Below, piece by piece: positions 48,101-58,217 of a DNA stretch of 64,000 nt. This DNA comes from Unio delphinus (lineage: Eukaryota; Mollusca; Bivalvia; Unionida; Unionidae), in assembly GCA_029339505.1 (NCBI GenBank), contig JAQISU010000096.1, positions 6,247,501 through 6,311,500 on the forward strand, in the 5' to 3' direction. The position numbers and the translations under genes are program-made. The notes under the pieces were generated by a model that had not been told where the DNA came from, searched no databases, and worked only from the letters and a program-made list of their open reading frames with translations. The stretch's first letter is position 1. Each line of letters opens with the position of its first letter.

Positions 48101-49618
48101 CAGTTATCCAGGAAGATAATACGGCATTCAGATGGATATTTAGTCTTGTGTAATTTATCATGGACGCATATAACACAAAAGTTAAAACATTAAAACAAAA
48201 TTTTGAGCTTTATAACAAGAAAATGCATAATCAGATGTGGATGCAGTTTTAGCAACATGCAACTTACTTTCATTGGTTTCTATTTATTGCTAGCGATACA
48301 GAGACAGAGGAAATTTCAAACGGATAATAAATTACTTGCTCATTGAACAATTTATAGAATAAGATAATGGTATCTTTATTCTGTATACTAAAATATAAAG
48401 TGAACAAGTTCAGTAATAATAAATGAGTTTTATCAAAAAAGTATCTTGCGGTATAAAAGTAGACCACAGAAACCCAACCTCATTTAAAGATTATTAGTTA
48501 AAATTCTCCGAAAGACATGAATCTTTTATTTAAAAAGAAAAAAATATCAAATGAAAACGGATTCTCCATGTCCCCGGTGAATAATACACATATTGAATCC
48601 CGACACTCTTTTCGAACATGTTCAGTACGTCTTTCCTAGCCGCACTGTCTTATGCATTTGCAGCTGATAAAGGCATTGCGTAGTACATTGTAAGTAAATA
48701 TTTCTAAGCAGTGTATGTAAAACAGAAAATACTGAGTGATTTCATTTTAAAAGATGAATGTTTACAGCTTGGAAAGCTATGACAGACTTTGTTTGATTTC
48801 CATCAATTAAATAACATTGCTGCTCTCACCTATTCGTTTTTAGGAAATTGCTTTTTACTGCCTCCAGTGCAATTTCTAATTTCTACAATAATCAATATTC
48901 GCAGCATTACAGAAGTGCGTAATACATTATGCATGCGCACGACAGGAGAGAGATAATTATTACTGCTAATTTAACATTTCCTGGTACACTTCTGAATCCC
49001 ACGCTATCAGCGTGTTAGCTATGGATCCCCGTGCACTGTATTTTCGTTTCTTAGCACGATATACTGTCATGTGATGTTACGAAAGGTTTAAATCATAACA
49101 AAACTAAATGCAGAATGAAAGTAACCATTATGATTGAGCTTTCAAAGAAAGAAGGCAAGAACTATGTGAATCTGTTCGTAACATTTTTGAATACGTGCGT
49201 AATGTATCGGTACAACTCAATCCGAGTCCGAAACAGAGAGTTTATACTTTTGATGCCAACACATTATTTTCGATGGAAATACAAAGGTATCAGGAATAAA
49301 AACAGCAATGATATAAAAGCAGCCATAAGCTCGTACATAAAAGCAGCCATAAGCTCGTACAATTGATAGTATGTGGGAATCAACCGGAACCTGAAGGTAT
49401 CAAGCGATCCCAAAAACAGAGCTTAAGTTGTTTAGTCCTCCTCTCTAATACCGTTTTACATGCGTAACATTAGACAGAGGAATTTGATAACGCTTTCTTT
49501 CCATTTCGATTATCAGTAGACAAACTGAATGTTTTAGCATCATTGAAACAAAAAAAAAAACAAAACAAATGAACGGTTAATTCATTTTGGTATGAAACTG
49601 GTAAAATCGTTCATCAAA

Positions 49619-49621
<3 letters not shown>
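45171..49621. other. Intergenic, nothing recognised
   Basis: Only small features appear: a 24-bp repeat (TAACAAMTTTCTRCAACTAT, four copies, 46160-46246) and an AAAAGCAGCCATAAGCTCGT duplication at 49315-49360. T-rich frames at 47228-47530 are low-complexity. Confidence 0.5.
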
Positions 49622-49666
<45 letters not shown>

Positions 49667-49687
49667 ACACACACACACACACACACC
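49622..49687. repeat. (CT)n(CA)n microsatellite
   Basis: A CT run passes into a CA run. Confidence 0.95.
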
Positions 49688-50473
49688 ATCAAGTTAACAA
49701 ATTATCATATAAAGTAGTATGAACTAAATGAAACAGACTGATTTGAACTGCAGTTTTTCAGCTTCAAAATAAAATATTTACAATAAATATGGCCTCTGCG
49801 TGCTATTCACATGAACAGAAAATAATTTAGCTGGAGCTCAAGGAAGTTACTTGACCTAAGGATGGGTTGATCTCACCCCTAATATCCCCAAACATATCGT
49901 GACCTGGACTAATTCCAACATTTGTAGTGGGATGCTCCCAGCATAATCCTTCTCTAAATCTGCTGACCACCGAAACTGAACGGGAGAGATTAATCCCCAA
50001 TCACTAACTTAGTAGGTAAACAAGTATGAGAATTGGTGGTAAAACCGATGTCTTTTTTCAGAGCACCCCGCTAACGGACGGCAATATGCACTAGACATTT
50101 TGTTCTGTTATTTGTTTGTATCATAAAACGACGGCATAGTAAAACAAAGCTGAGATGCTGTCTGACTGGTGTGACGATGGGGTTTAGGGGTATGATGGAA
50201 TTTTAAGTAGTTTTCCCTATTCATAACGTTTTTTTTTTTTTAAATTTAGGTTTCGTGAGGCCTGGATCCAGATGATCGCTATTAAATAATTCCGAACGCA
50301 ATGGCGCATTGTTTTGTGTTAAACCAATTTTATTTTTGAAAACTTGTATGGAGTGGTCAAAGCTTTGTGACGTCATATGAGGGAGATCTAAGTTTTTGTT
50401 ATGAAATCTGACGACGGGTTAGGGGTACAGAATATGCTTAAATTGCGTGACTTCGTATAGGGATGGCTGATGA
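49688..50473. other. Flank of the viral module, unidentified repeat-like DNA
   Basis: At 49850-50010 two overlapping minus-strand frames are open together (one reads FREGLCWEHPTTNVGISPGH); the family is unknown. At 50175-50470 GGGTTTAGGGGTAY and GTGACKTCRTAT elements recur every 70-80 bp as a diverged array. This ends where homology between the two viral copies begins. Confidence 0.4.
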
Positions 50474-50760
50474 CATACAGCAGCAGGGGGAGAAGGGCGA
50501 ATCCTACATTTGCCCGTAACATCATTTGCTCTAAATCTAACAAACATCTCGAGAGAATTAATTCGAATCCTTTTTTTTCAACCCAAAAAAAAAAGAAGGA
50601 TTACTTGCTCGAAACATAAGTTTTTCGCAAAATCATACTCCAAGACCGTTTTCATCGTTTAGTCAAAATACGGTCTCGTCGTGATGTCATCGCCCTTCTC
50701 CCCCCCCCCCCTGCTGCTACAGGTTAATAATTTATTTCAACCAAATATTTGATCAAGTCT
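50474..50760 (-). terminator. 3' flank of minor capsid gene, copy 1: nested palindromes
   Basis: Three inverted repeats lie between the gene end and the left limit of homology with copy 2. They are outer arms GCAGCAGGGGGAGAAGGGCG (from 50477) against the reverse of CGCCCTTCTCC...CTGCTGCT (50691-50720), an A/T hairpin (50566-50602, AATCCTT...AAGGATT), and a perfect AGACCGT/ACGGTCT stem (50643-50649 with 50670-50676). The last lies 85-118 nt after the mCP stop. A role as transcript end or element terminus is inference. Confidence 0.45.
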
Positions 50761-52087
50761 TTAGGACTTTACAAACAAACTAATCGCTAACACCTCACCT
50801 TGTAGATCAATCAAATTATTTGATTGGTCAGTTGAGTCGGAAATTAATTCTCGTTAGCGAATTATTATGGCATCGCATGTAAACAGGATTAATTGGGTTT
50901 TCAATAATTAGGAATCCTGGAGGAGCTGTTGGTGCAAGCGAATAAAGAATATATCCTTGCTGTGCTTGATTTGATTGCTCTAGATTAGTTTGATAGCTTC
51001 CTTCAATTGCATCACATGTTAAATTGAGCGCAATCACCGTTGAAATATTCACATTGTGCGGGGTAATATGCCTACCGCCACCATCTGGATCATTATTATA
51101 TTTGAGGAGGACAGTTGAATCTAGTGTTTGTAATACCTTGATATTGTTTCTAACAATTTTTTTTAGTTCCTCGGCGTTGTATCCGGGAAACTTGAAATTA
51201 CGCAGATCGGCTTCTGTGATATTGTAACCGGTTAGGAATCGTTGTTTATTGTCGCTGTTGTCATTAATTATTGTTTGAATAATTAGTTCATTGATATATT
51301 CCATGTCAGATACAAGCTGATTTAGTATTTCAACGTGTTTTTGTGAGTTTGTTTGCCGTAGTTGTTCTAGTTGTGTTTTATGCAATTAATTAATTTCATT
51401 AAAATAACCAGTGATGTCAGTTGGCGTAAATGAAATAGTAACAGATGAGTCGGCTGTTCTTTTAATAATAAAATCCCATTGCATAGTGTTATTGTTGGTA
51501 AATATAAATCTATCGGCGATTTTTCCTTTTTTTATATCAGATAAATTATCTCGATACATGGGATTGATTTCGTGATATGATTGTACGTCTGTGGTTAAGT
51601 CGGCGGTGGCTCCGGCTGGTTTTTCAGGCCATCCTAACACTGTTCTTAACGAGCTGTTATAAATATCTACAGCGTATTCCTCTGTGCTTATTTCGATCGA
51701 CGACGAGAGCGTCGGTTCATGAACTTTAATAGCTATTTTTGATTCTTTTCCAGTGATTGATTTTATTCTAAGCTGAATTTCAGCATCGATTTGCTCAATT
51801 TGGTACGACCCAGTTGGTAACGAAACATTTTCCCAGGCTGGAGTACCATCGGGTTTATTCTTATACGAGGACACCAGTGCGTTATTTGGTTGCTGACCGC
51901 CAAATGCAACCGATCTGATATTAGGCCAGCTATGATATACTCGTAATTTTGCCAGCGCGATCTCGCGCACTGGAATCGGAGAAAGGAAGTTCACACTAAA
52001 TTGTGGGTTTGTTGATGTTATTGATATCATGCTTGTTCGTATCGGAGTGGTATTCTCCGCGATTCGTTGAAGCAGTTCGAGTGACAT
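50761..52087 (-). pseudogene. Penton-like minor capsid protein (mCP), copy 1, broken
   Basis: Begins MSLELLQRIAENTTPIRTSM. It carries the signature GSYQIEQIDAEI followed by a downstream (V)LGWPEKP block, in the position of the S(L/V)LGF motif of Polinton/adintovirus penton-like proteins. The C-terminus (NPVYMRCHNNSLTRINFRL) is followed by a D...LIDLQGE-type strand typical of these capsid proteins. The role is the fivefold vertex of an icosahedral virion. Two breaks are visible against copy 2: an in-frame stop at 51386-51388 (CAA there, TAA here) and a one-base insertion at about 50830-50834 near the end. The start overlaps the end of the membrane-protein gene by 92 nt in another frame. Confidence 0.75.
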
Positions 52088-52595
52088 TATTGTTAACGCT
52101 GTCTTCAGTTTCCAATTTCAACATCGCGGAGTTATACAACTGGGTCATCGTGGAAAATTCAACATCGGATATGAACGAATTTTCTATCGACAGCGAGATC
52201 AACTCGGATAATTTCGAGTACGCGTCAAATACCACCCGGTACCGAGCTGTATAATCGCTGATTTTTTTCTGAGAACACGATGATAACTTTTTAGTTATCG
52301 CGGTGGCGACTGCCGCGATTGTTGTTGCCGCGGAGATAGCGATTGGAACTGCAATCGGAGCCATCATGGTCACCGTCGACAAAATAACCCCGGCGCTGGC
52401 TATCACACCAGACACCGAGTACACGGTGATGTCGATGATTGCTACGCTGCGTCGGTATTTTTTCATTTTTTCACGATAACGCTCAGAAAGTGATTTCAAA
52501 TTCGCGGAAAATTCTTTCACGGTATCATATCGATATCGATGCGATTGTGATACCTCTGGGATTATTATAGGTTCAATTGATTTCATCGATGTCAT
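51996..52595 (-). CDS. Two-helix membrane protein of the virion module, copy 1 (intact)
   Basis: A 199-residue protein. Residues 23-50 are a basic helical segment with YREKMKKYRR. Residues 51-100 form two hydrophobic Ala/Ile/Val-rich helices (VSGVIASAGVILSTVTMMA and PIAVPIAISAATTIAAVATA). The second half is predicted helical and includes ISDVEFSTMTQLYNSAM, like the (I/S)SDEEF helix of a protein often encoded beside capsid genes in Polinton-like elements. Its function is unknown; a virion-membrane or entry-related role is possible. ATG at 52595 follows an AATTGAAAAC motif by 21 nt. The last 92 nt overlap the mCP start. This copy is open; the copy at 59455 is frameshifted. Confidence 0.7.
   Translation of the reverse strand: MTSMKSIEPIIIPEVSQSHRYRYDTVKEFSANLKSLSERYREKMKKYRRSVAIIDITVYSVSGVIASAGVILSTVTMMAPIAVPIAISAATTIAAVATAITKKLSSCSQKKISDYTARYRVVFDAYSKLSELISLSIENSFISDVEFSTMTQLYNSAMLKLETEDSVNNNVTRTASTNRGEYHSDTNKHDINNINKPTI
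52108..52117 (-). promoter_or_regulatory. Promoter-like motif before mCP, copy 1
   Basis: AATTGGAAAC on the minus strand, 20 nt before the ATG at 52087, inside the upstream gene. Start context TAACAATAATG. Confidence 0.5.
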
Positions 52596-52616
52596 TGTTA
52601 TTTTAAACCCGCTGGT

Positions 52617-52626
52617 GTTTTCAATT
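52617..52626 (-). promoter_or_regulatory. Promoter-like motif before membrane protein, copy 1
   Basis: AATTGAAAAC on the minus strand, 21 nt before the ATG at 52595. Confidence 0.55.
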
Positions 52627-52672
52627 ATTCGCCATCGTTAAGGGGAATTGCTGGCCTATAGGTATAGTAGCT

Positions 52673-54648
52673 TCAGCCGGAAAAATTATCTACAAGTTCT
52701 ACACACCAGGCTATTTTTGATCTAATGGTGGAGCTATCAACCGCGACGAAGTGAAAGCTTTGTGTTTTGCCAGTCTCGATAATTAACGTCGCGACGACAC
52801 CAGAGTAGGTTCTATTATCGTCCATGATCATATTAAATTGATGAATAGAAGCCCACGTTAACCTGTAGATACCATCGACCTTCGCTTCCTCCCCCCACAA
52901 GAGATTGACGGTAATTCTATGATAATTGTCGTCTCTTGTCCAATCAACGATTCCATGATTGATCGTATACACGATATTTTTAATGCCTTTGTGCGGAATC
53001 CTTACCTTTTCAAAGGCTGCTTTTAGTTTAAGAATATCCGTGTAAATATCGAGATAATTTACCTTAATTTCGTTAGAATTAATCGTCCTCCTCTCCTCCT
53101 TGTTAAAAAAGAATGAATTCAGAAGGGTTTCGAATCTAGGCCGTGATTGGTTTTTAATATACCAGTCGATGTTAGAAAATGTTGTCGTGATATCTTGAGG
53201 TTTACTGCCCTCAAAGAACTTTTTAACAATTTCTTTGGTGGGCTTTTGTTCGTCAATAGCTTTTTTACTTTCATCGATAGCCGCTTTAATTTCAGCGAGA
53301 GTCATGACATCCACAAGTGAGGTTCCAAAAAACTTACCAACGACGTCGTTAGTGGGTTTTTGTACCCTTTCAAAATTTTCTTTTAGTTTAAGAATATCAT
53401 TGTAAATATCGAGATAATTTGCCTTGATTTCGGCAGCCGTCATTATCCCCCCATTCTCCGTCTTCATAAAGAATGGAATCAGAGCCCTTCTGATTTCAAG
53501 CTGTGTTTTGTCTTTAAAATACCGGTCGATGTTAGAAAATTTTGTCGTGATATACTGGGGGTTACTGCCCTCAAAGAACTTATTAACAATTTCGCTGGTG
53601 AGCTTTTGTTCGTCAATAGCTTTTTTAATTTCAGCGAGGGTCGGGCCTGTCAGAGATGTGGTTTCAGATTCACGTGTTCTCCCCAAAAAATTATCCACGA
53701 TGGTATTAAGTGTTGCTTGTCTCACCATAAACATATTAATATCTTTGAGAGTAGTCATCGTAGATGTAGTCGGGGCACCGACGAAATTATTAGCGACGTA
53801 GGCATTGTGACTATGCTTGCCAATAAACTCGCTAATTTCAGTGAGGGTCGGGCCTGTCAGAGATGTGGTTTCAGATTCACGTGTTCTCCCCAAAAAATTA
53901 TCCACGATGGTATTAAGTGTTGCTTGTCTCACCATAAACGCATTAATATCTTTGAGAGTCATCGTAGATGTAGCCGGGACACCGAAGAAATTATTAGCGA
54001 CGTAGGCATTGTGGGTATGCCTGATAATAAACTCGCTAATTTCAGCGAGAGTCGAGTCTGCCACATGCGGGGACCCAAAAAACTTACTACCGACGTCGTT
54101 GGTGGGTTTTTGTACCTTTTCAAGATTTTCTATTATTTTAAAAATATCCGTGTAAATATCGAGATAATTTGCCTTGATTTCATTTTCATTCATCATCCTC
54201 CCCGCCTCCTTGTTAAAAAAGAATAAAGATTCAGCGAGAGTCATGCCAACCACTAGCGGGGTTCCAAAGAATTTATGTACGACATTTTTGCGAAACTATT
54301 ATAACCTCGTATATAATCATCCAGCTCACGGCCGTGGGCGGCAATCGCGTCGGTGATCGTAGACACAAGTGCGCCTGGTTTAAGTCGTCCACCGCTGGAA
54401 TACAGCGCAATAGAGTTTTCAACGGCATCGCTCTGCCGTATCAAAATGTCATCCGCGGATATATTACTGCTTTTCAATTTACCCTGGCGATCTTGAAATA
54501 CAACTATTTCGTTCGGGTCAACACGTGCTAAATTTAACGTCTCAGCGATTTCATCTTCAATTATTTTTTTTACATCTTCGATAGAACCCGCAGATGTTTC
54601 CGCGGTGGGTTTCAACATTGACAGAGATCGTCCCCAAATATCAATCAT
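52673..54648 (-). pseudogene. Modular fibre-like protein, copy 1 (one frameshift)
   Basis: The start MIDIWGRSLS is at 54648. The N-terminal domain (about 118 residues, with SIEDVKKIIEDEIAETLNL and VVFQDRQGKLKSSN) matches copy 2 closely. A one-base deletion at about 54289 shifts the frame, after which the frame is open to 52673. The long middle consists of three segment types. A contains EIKANYLDIYTDI and ends KFFGTP..MTLAEI. B contains HTHNAYVANNFFG and TLNTIVDNFLGRT. C contains KFFEGS...ITTKFSNIDRY. Their order here is A-B-B-C-A-C-A. The last roughly 110 residues (from VRIPHKG) form a distinct head that is poorly conserved with copy 2. Tail-shaft-head layout and position between protease and penton suggest a receptor-binding fibre, but this is inference; no family is recognised. 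Confidence 0.6.
53631..54045 (-). repeat. Tandem duplication of segment B within the fibre-like gene
   Basis: About 207 bp is repeated nearly identically (starts at 53631 and 53838 on the plus strand), encoding two B segments in a row. One copy has an extra Thr codon (TMTTLKD against TMTLKD). High identity indicates a recent in-frame duplication. Confidence 0.9.
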
Positions 54649-54667
54649 TATTGTTAGCGCAGCTCGT

Positions 54668-54677
54668 GTTTTCAATT
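54668..54677 (-). promoter_or_regulatory. Promoter-like motif before fibre-like gene, copy 1
   Basis: AATTGAAAAC on the minus strand, 19 nt before the ATG at 54648. Start context TAACAATAATG. Confidence 0.55.
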
Positions 54678-55110
54678 TATTAATTCTCTAAAATTACCTT
54701 GTAATTTCCCACTCGTGTATTTATTTACAACCAGATGAGGTGGTTTCTGTGACGATGAAATCTCCGCGAGGACATTTAATACTTCACGGCCACATATCGG
54801 TGGATCATTTAATTGTTGTGCTGGCAGCGTGGAATAAAAAATCGGAAACTCTTTGAGTTTCATCGAAGAATTTATATACCGCATAAACTCGTTCGGTGGG
54901 GCTAGCCCATAATGAATCGAAATAAACAATCCCACGCGGATCGATCGCGTATGCAACCCAGTGAGTTCCCGATCCGTTACTGTTATCAAGATTGATGATA
55001 CCGGTTTCAACGCGTTTAGGTTTTCTCGGTAATTGATCTCTCATAAAAAAACCTCTGAAGCTTTTTATCGCTAGTTTTTTAGCAGCATCAATTAAATCAA
55101 AATTGGACAT
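54672..55110 (-). pseudogene. Adenain-like maturation protease, copy 1 (frameshifted)
   Basis: The start MSNFDLIDAAKKLA is at 55110. The catalytic His context GTHWVAY and the FDS acidic context are present, but one extra T at about 54905-54908 shifts the frame right after FDS. The second half, including PPICGREVL with the catalytic Cys, continues in another frame to 54672. The intact relative is at 61626-62063. The family is the C5-type cysteine protease of adenoviruses, adintoviruses and Polintons, which cleaves virion proteins during maturation. Confidence 0.85.
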
Positions 55111-55122
55111 AGGGAGAATTGG

Positions 55123-55130
55123 GCTTTCAA
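55123..55130 (-). promoter_or_regulatory. Promoter-like motif before protease, copy 1
   Basis: TTGAAAGC on the minus strand, 12 nt before the ATG at 55110. It supports starting the protease at MSNFDLI, not at the upstream Met (55176). Confidence 0.4.
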
Positions 55131-55198
55131 CTAATAAACCGTTCCTGGTATTCACAGACCCTTCCCGCTGTACCATGCATACGGGGTTCCTGGTAGTC

Positions 55199-55594
55199 TT
55201 AAACCCTTTCCCTTTTTTTATATCCTTTCCCAGTTGCCTTTTTCAACGCCATCCCTGCCGCGGTCCCAACGGCTCCCAACGTCGCCGCTTTCGCCACCGC
55301 TGGGGCAGCCGCTGTAATCAATGCTGGTATTGCAGCTAACAATGGAAACATACCACCTGATTTTATCATGTTGGCGACTGCAGCCTTTGAAAATACAATT
55401 TGAACCCCTCGCTTATTCTTCAGCGCATCATTGAAATGTTTTATTTGATGATCCGTCAATGATATTTTATGTGTACCGCCGGACATCTGCGCTGGTTTTA
55501 ACGTTATTGTTGTTCCACATTCTTTAGCGGATTTTGATCGCAATTTCTTGACCTGACCATCAGTCAGCTTGACACTAAGAACACTATATGTCAT
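55199..55594 (-). CDS. pX/pVI-like minor core protein, copy 1
   Basis: A 131-residue basic protein starting MTYSVLSVKLTDGQVKKL. Two tandem LT(D)xQ half-repeats (SVKLTDGQVKKL...TITLKPAQM and KISLTDHQIKHF...VQIVFSKAAV) precede GGMFPLLAAIPALI, an Ala-rich amphipathic/hydrophobic stretch, and a basic KKATGKGYKKRER tail. This layout is characteristic of the small core/membrane-active protein of Polintons and adintoviruses, related in arrangement to adenovirus pX/pVI. It probably acts in condensing DNA or in membrane disruption during entry. AATTGAAAGC precedes the ATG by 20 nt. The C-terminus is 15 residues shorter than in copy 2, owing to changes near the stop. Confidence 0.75.
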   Translation of the reverse strand: MTYSVLSVKLTDGQVKKLRSKSAKECGTTITLKPAQMSGGTHKISLTDHQIKHFNDALKNKRGVQIVFSKAAVANMIKSGGMFPLLAAIPALITAAAPAVAKAATLGAVGTAAGMALKKATGKGYKKRERV

Positions 55595-56292
55595 TTTATT
55601 GTAAAACTATTTATGCTTTCAATTGATCTAATTGTGAATCGTTTACATATTTCCACTGGTGCATCAACGATTCTCATTCGTCCGCCAGCCCCTTCTAACA
55701 ACATTGATTTGTCGCTGAGAATGACAGCAACCGCTCTATAATCAACACCACCAGGAGCTATACGAGCCCTAAAATGTATGTCAACGACGGATTGCCTTGT
55801 TAAATCAAGATGCTCCAGCGAAAAGTAATATATCGGATATAGGTTTTTAAAATCAAGTTGCGATATTTGCAAACCAGTATCAACATTTTGATCACGGCCC
55901 ATAAATGACAGCATCCGATGATACACACGTGCTATATGGTTGTTTTCGTAATTAAGCTGTATATCCTCAGATGGTTCTTGTTGTCCGTTTATTCTCAGTG
56001 AACCCTCCTTGACTCCTAATCGATCAAATATCATATGACTGCGTTCTTGGGAGCCTAATCGATCCCGATTCTGCAGCACTATAAATATATGACGTGGAGC
56101 TGAAACGCCTTATTTTGATGTCAGGTGCCATGTAAATGTATGAGCAACATTATCCTCTTTGGCATCAGTTGTTGTTGTTAGCCAACTTATCAATGATTTG
56201 CCACCAGTGTCCATAAATGAAAGTAGCCGCTCTTCCGTGGTAATTGATGGGGTCATTACTGGCATCCACGATACTATTTTACTCAAAACAAC
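55591..56292 (-). pseudogene. Major capsid protein, copy 1: C-terminal part only
   Basis: The region encodes the last roughly 235 residues of the double-jelly-roll MCP found complete to the window edge in copy 2. Shared blocks are SHMIFDRLGVKE, NGQQEPSEDIQLNY, VYHRMLSFMGRDQNVDTG and FHFRAR-type strands (VDIHFRARIAPGGVDYRAVA). A stop replaces a Gln codon at 56110-56112. Homology with copy 2 ends sharply at 56292 in unrelated DNA, so the 5' half is lost. The C-terminus also differs: a short deletion removes the stop used in copy 2 and lets the frame run into the next gene's leader. Confidence 0.85.
55615..55624 (-). promoter_or_regulatory. Promoter-like motif before core protein, copy 1
   Basis: AATTGAAAGC on the minus strand, 20 nt before the ATG at 55594, overlapping the 3' end of MCP. 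Confidence 0.5.
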
Positions 56293-57118
56293 ATGTGATA
56301 AGAATCCGAAGCTAGGGAAAGGAGCAATCAGGAGGTGAAACTCCTTCACAATTCAAGAAAATAAATAATTATTCTTTATATTAGTATAAATGTAAGTGTT
56401 CCAGCAGGAAAGAAAAAGAGGGGTAATTCACTGTGATCATGAAATAGTCTGCTCCTCTGTCAGGTCCACTGTATGCTCCTCTTTAATCACATGTCTCTCT
56501 GCTTTTTCACACTTTAAAATTAGCAACTTTATCAACAGTTATTTTCAAAAACCCTGTTAGCTGAATTGGTGGTTTTCATTTTTGGGCTCAATTTTAGGGA
56601 TTTGCATATATGGAAAAGCATTTTCGTGAGTACTTAAATTCGTAATATTGCCTGTCAAAGTTTGCATATTAGTAGTTATTTTAATTTCATGGTTTAACCT
56701 CTACAAATACCAAAATAAAGAATAAAAAAGAATAAAACTATGCCGATGCAAATGACAGTCACATTAATGTTTAAAACAATACTAACACCTATATGAGTAG
56801 AAATCAAAGACATGGCAAGTTCAATACTTAACCAGTGCTTTTGACCAAGTGAATAACATGAGTCAATGCCAATGCAGCCAACAACACTAAAACAATACTT
56901 CCATCTCCATGAGCATAAATAAAACACCTGTCAAGATGAATCAGTTTTGCCATGTTTTTGTTTGAGTGTTCAACACCAAAATAAGCCAATGCAGCCAACA
57001 AAACCAGACCAATCAGTTATTAAAGTACATATGAATGATCTCTAACTTAAACCACTGTCCATCTAGTTGCACCATCAGTACTTTCTGACTATCATGGTGT
57101 TAACACAGTGGCTTAAGA
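56293..57118. other. Spacer between viral copies, unidentified
   Basis: Non-viral AT-rich DNA. A phrase CCAATGCAGCCAACA recurs at about 56869 and 56985 within a diverged duplication. A hydrophobic minus-strand frame (56694-56927) is not recognised. Confidence 0.45.
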
Positions 57119-57365
57119 GTGGTTGTTGTAGGGTTTAATACCATTTTTCAGCACAAAATAGGCTATACATGGTGGCCAGTATTTAAATGGTGATGAACCT
57201 GGGAAAACTCTGGAAAGAACCACTGACCCACGAGAAGCTACTGGCAAGTTTTCTCACAAATGTACATTGGCTGGATCCGAGACTCCAACCCACACAGACA
57301 GAGGTGAGATGGCAGTGATCAGTAATGGAGAGTGCTTTAGATCATTCAGCCAGTCAACGCCCCCT
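57119..57365 (-). mobile_element. tRNA-derived SINE, family 1
   Basis: The copy is complete or nearly so: GGGTTTAATACCATTTTTCA at the 3' end (plus-strand view), body TAGGCTATACATGGTGGCCA, and a tRNA-like head with TGATCTAAAGCAC and GGGTTGGAGTC on the minus strand. Confidence 0.82.
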
Positions 57366-57391
57366 TAAGAGTGGTTTGTTTGATTAGGATT

Positions 57392-57692
57392 TTTACCGTA
57401 ACTTTAACAAGTTTTCAGTCATATTGCTACGATGTCTGCAGTGAGGCAGTTTATAGTGATGTCTAGCATGGAGACATCATGCCATTGACATGTAGCATCA
57501 TGTCCCACCCAGTCATATTATCCTGACACCAGGCTGACCAGTCCTAACACTAACCTCTTAATGCTGAGCGCCAAGCGAGGCAGCTGTAGTACCATTTTTG
57601 TAAGTCTTTGGTATGACTCGGCCAAGGATCAAAAGCCATGACCTCCCACTTCCGCGGCAAATGCTCTAACCACTATGCCACCAGAGCGGTTC
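57392..57692 (-). mobile_element. tRNA-derived SINE, family 2 (with intact A box)
   Basis: On the minus strand it begins GAACCGCTCTGGTGGCATAG TGGTTAGAGC, with a perfect A box and a B-box-like CTTTTGATCC, followed by the family body (AGGTTAGTGTTAGGACTGG, TAGACATCACTATAAACTGC). It abuts the family 1 SINE. Confidence 0.82.
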
Positions 57693-57718
57693 AAAGGGTA
57701 GCACTAGGGTACAAAGGT

Positions 57719-58005
57719 ATCTATCTATCTATCTATCCCTTAGTCTTGCCGACCATTGGGGCACCACTGATGACCTGACAACCAGCTTCCTCCATTCCAA
57801 TCTGTTCTCTGATAATCTCACTGTGTCACTCGGCTTCAGTCCTGTCCTCTCTGAGATGTTATCCTCCCATCTTTTGCTCTGTCTTCCTCTCCTTCACCCT
57901 CCCTGCACAGTACCTTGCATGACTGCCTTAGCAAGCCCTGTTGATCGTGTGACATGTCCATACCATTTCATTTTGCCTTTCTTCACAATGGTCAATAGCT
58001 CTTCA
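57719..58005 (-). pseudogene. LINE reverse transcriptase C-terminus with (GATA)n tail
   Basis: The minus-strand frame reads ELLTIVKKGKMKWYGHVTRS, later GRQSKRWEDNISERTGLKPS and KLVVRSSVVPQWSARLRD before the stop. This is the classic C-terminus of a widespread LINE endonuclease-reverse transcriptase. One in-frame TGA replaces an Arg codon. The tail is GATA repeats at 57719-57736. The fragment is interrupted on its 5' side exactly where homology of the second viral copy begins. Confidence 0.85.
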
Positions 58006-58217
58006 TAAGCAGCAGAGAGGGTGAACCCTACCTTTTTAGACAAAATAAGCCTTCCTACGAAATCTCATTTAACCAAAAAAAATAAGTCTCCATTTAGCAA
58101 ACGGAGACTTTACGATTTTTTAATCAATTTTGGTCGCAACTATGTTGTCATCCATCCTCTCTGCTGCTATGGGTTAATAATTCTTTTACGATTTCAACCA
58201 AATATTTGATCCAGTCT
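58006..58217 (-). terminator. 3' flank of minor capsid gene, copy 2: nested palindromes
   Basis: Arms AGCAGCAGAGAGG (from 58009) and the reverse of CCTCTCTGCTGCT (58156-58168) frame an inner perfect hairpin AAGTCTCC/GGAGACTT (58084-58091 with 58103-58110). Layout matches copy 1 although the stem sequences differ. Confidence 0.45.

Noticed and set aside
53424..54226. Plus-strand frames of 125 and 206 codons opposite the fibre-like gene
   Set aside because: They are antisense shadows of the repeated segments A-C; the minus-strand frame has the homologue, the promoter-like motif and the conserved start.
54805..55176. Upstream Met (55176) as protease start
   Set aside because: Similarity between copies is irregular before MSNFDLI, and the promoter-like motif lies 12 nt before the later ATG.
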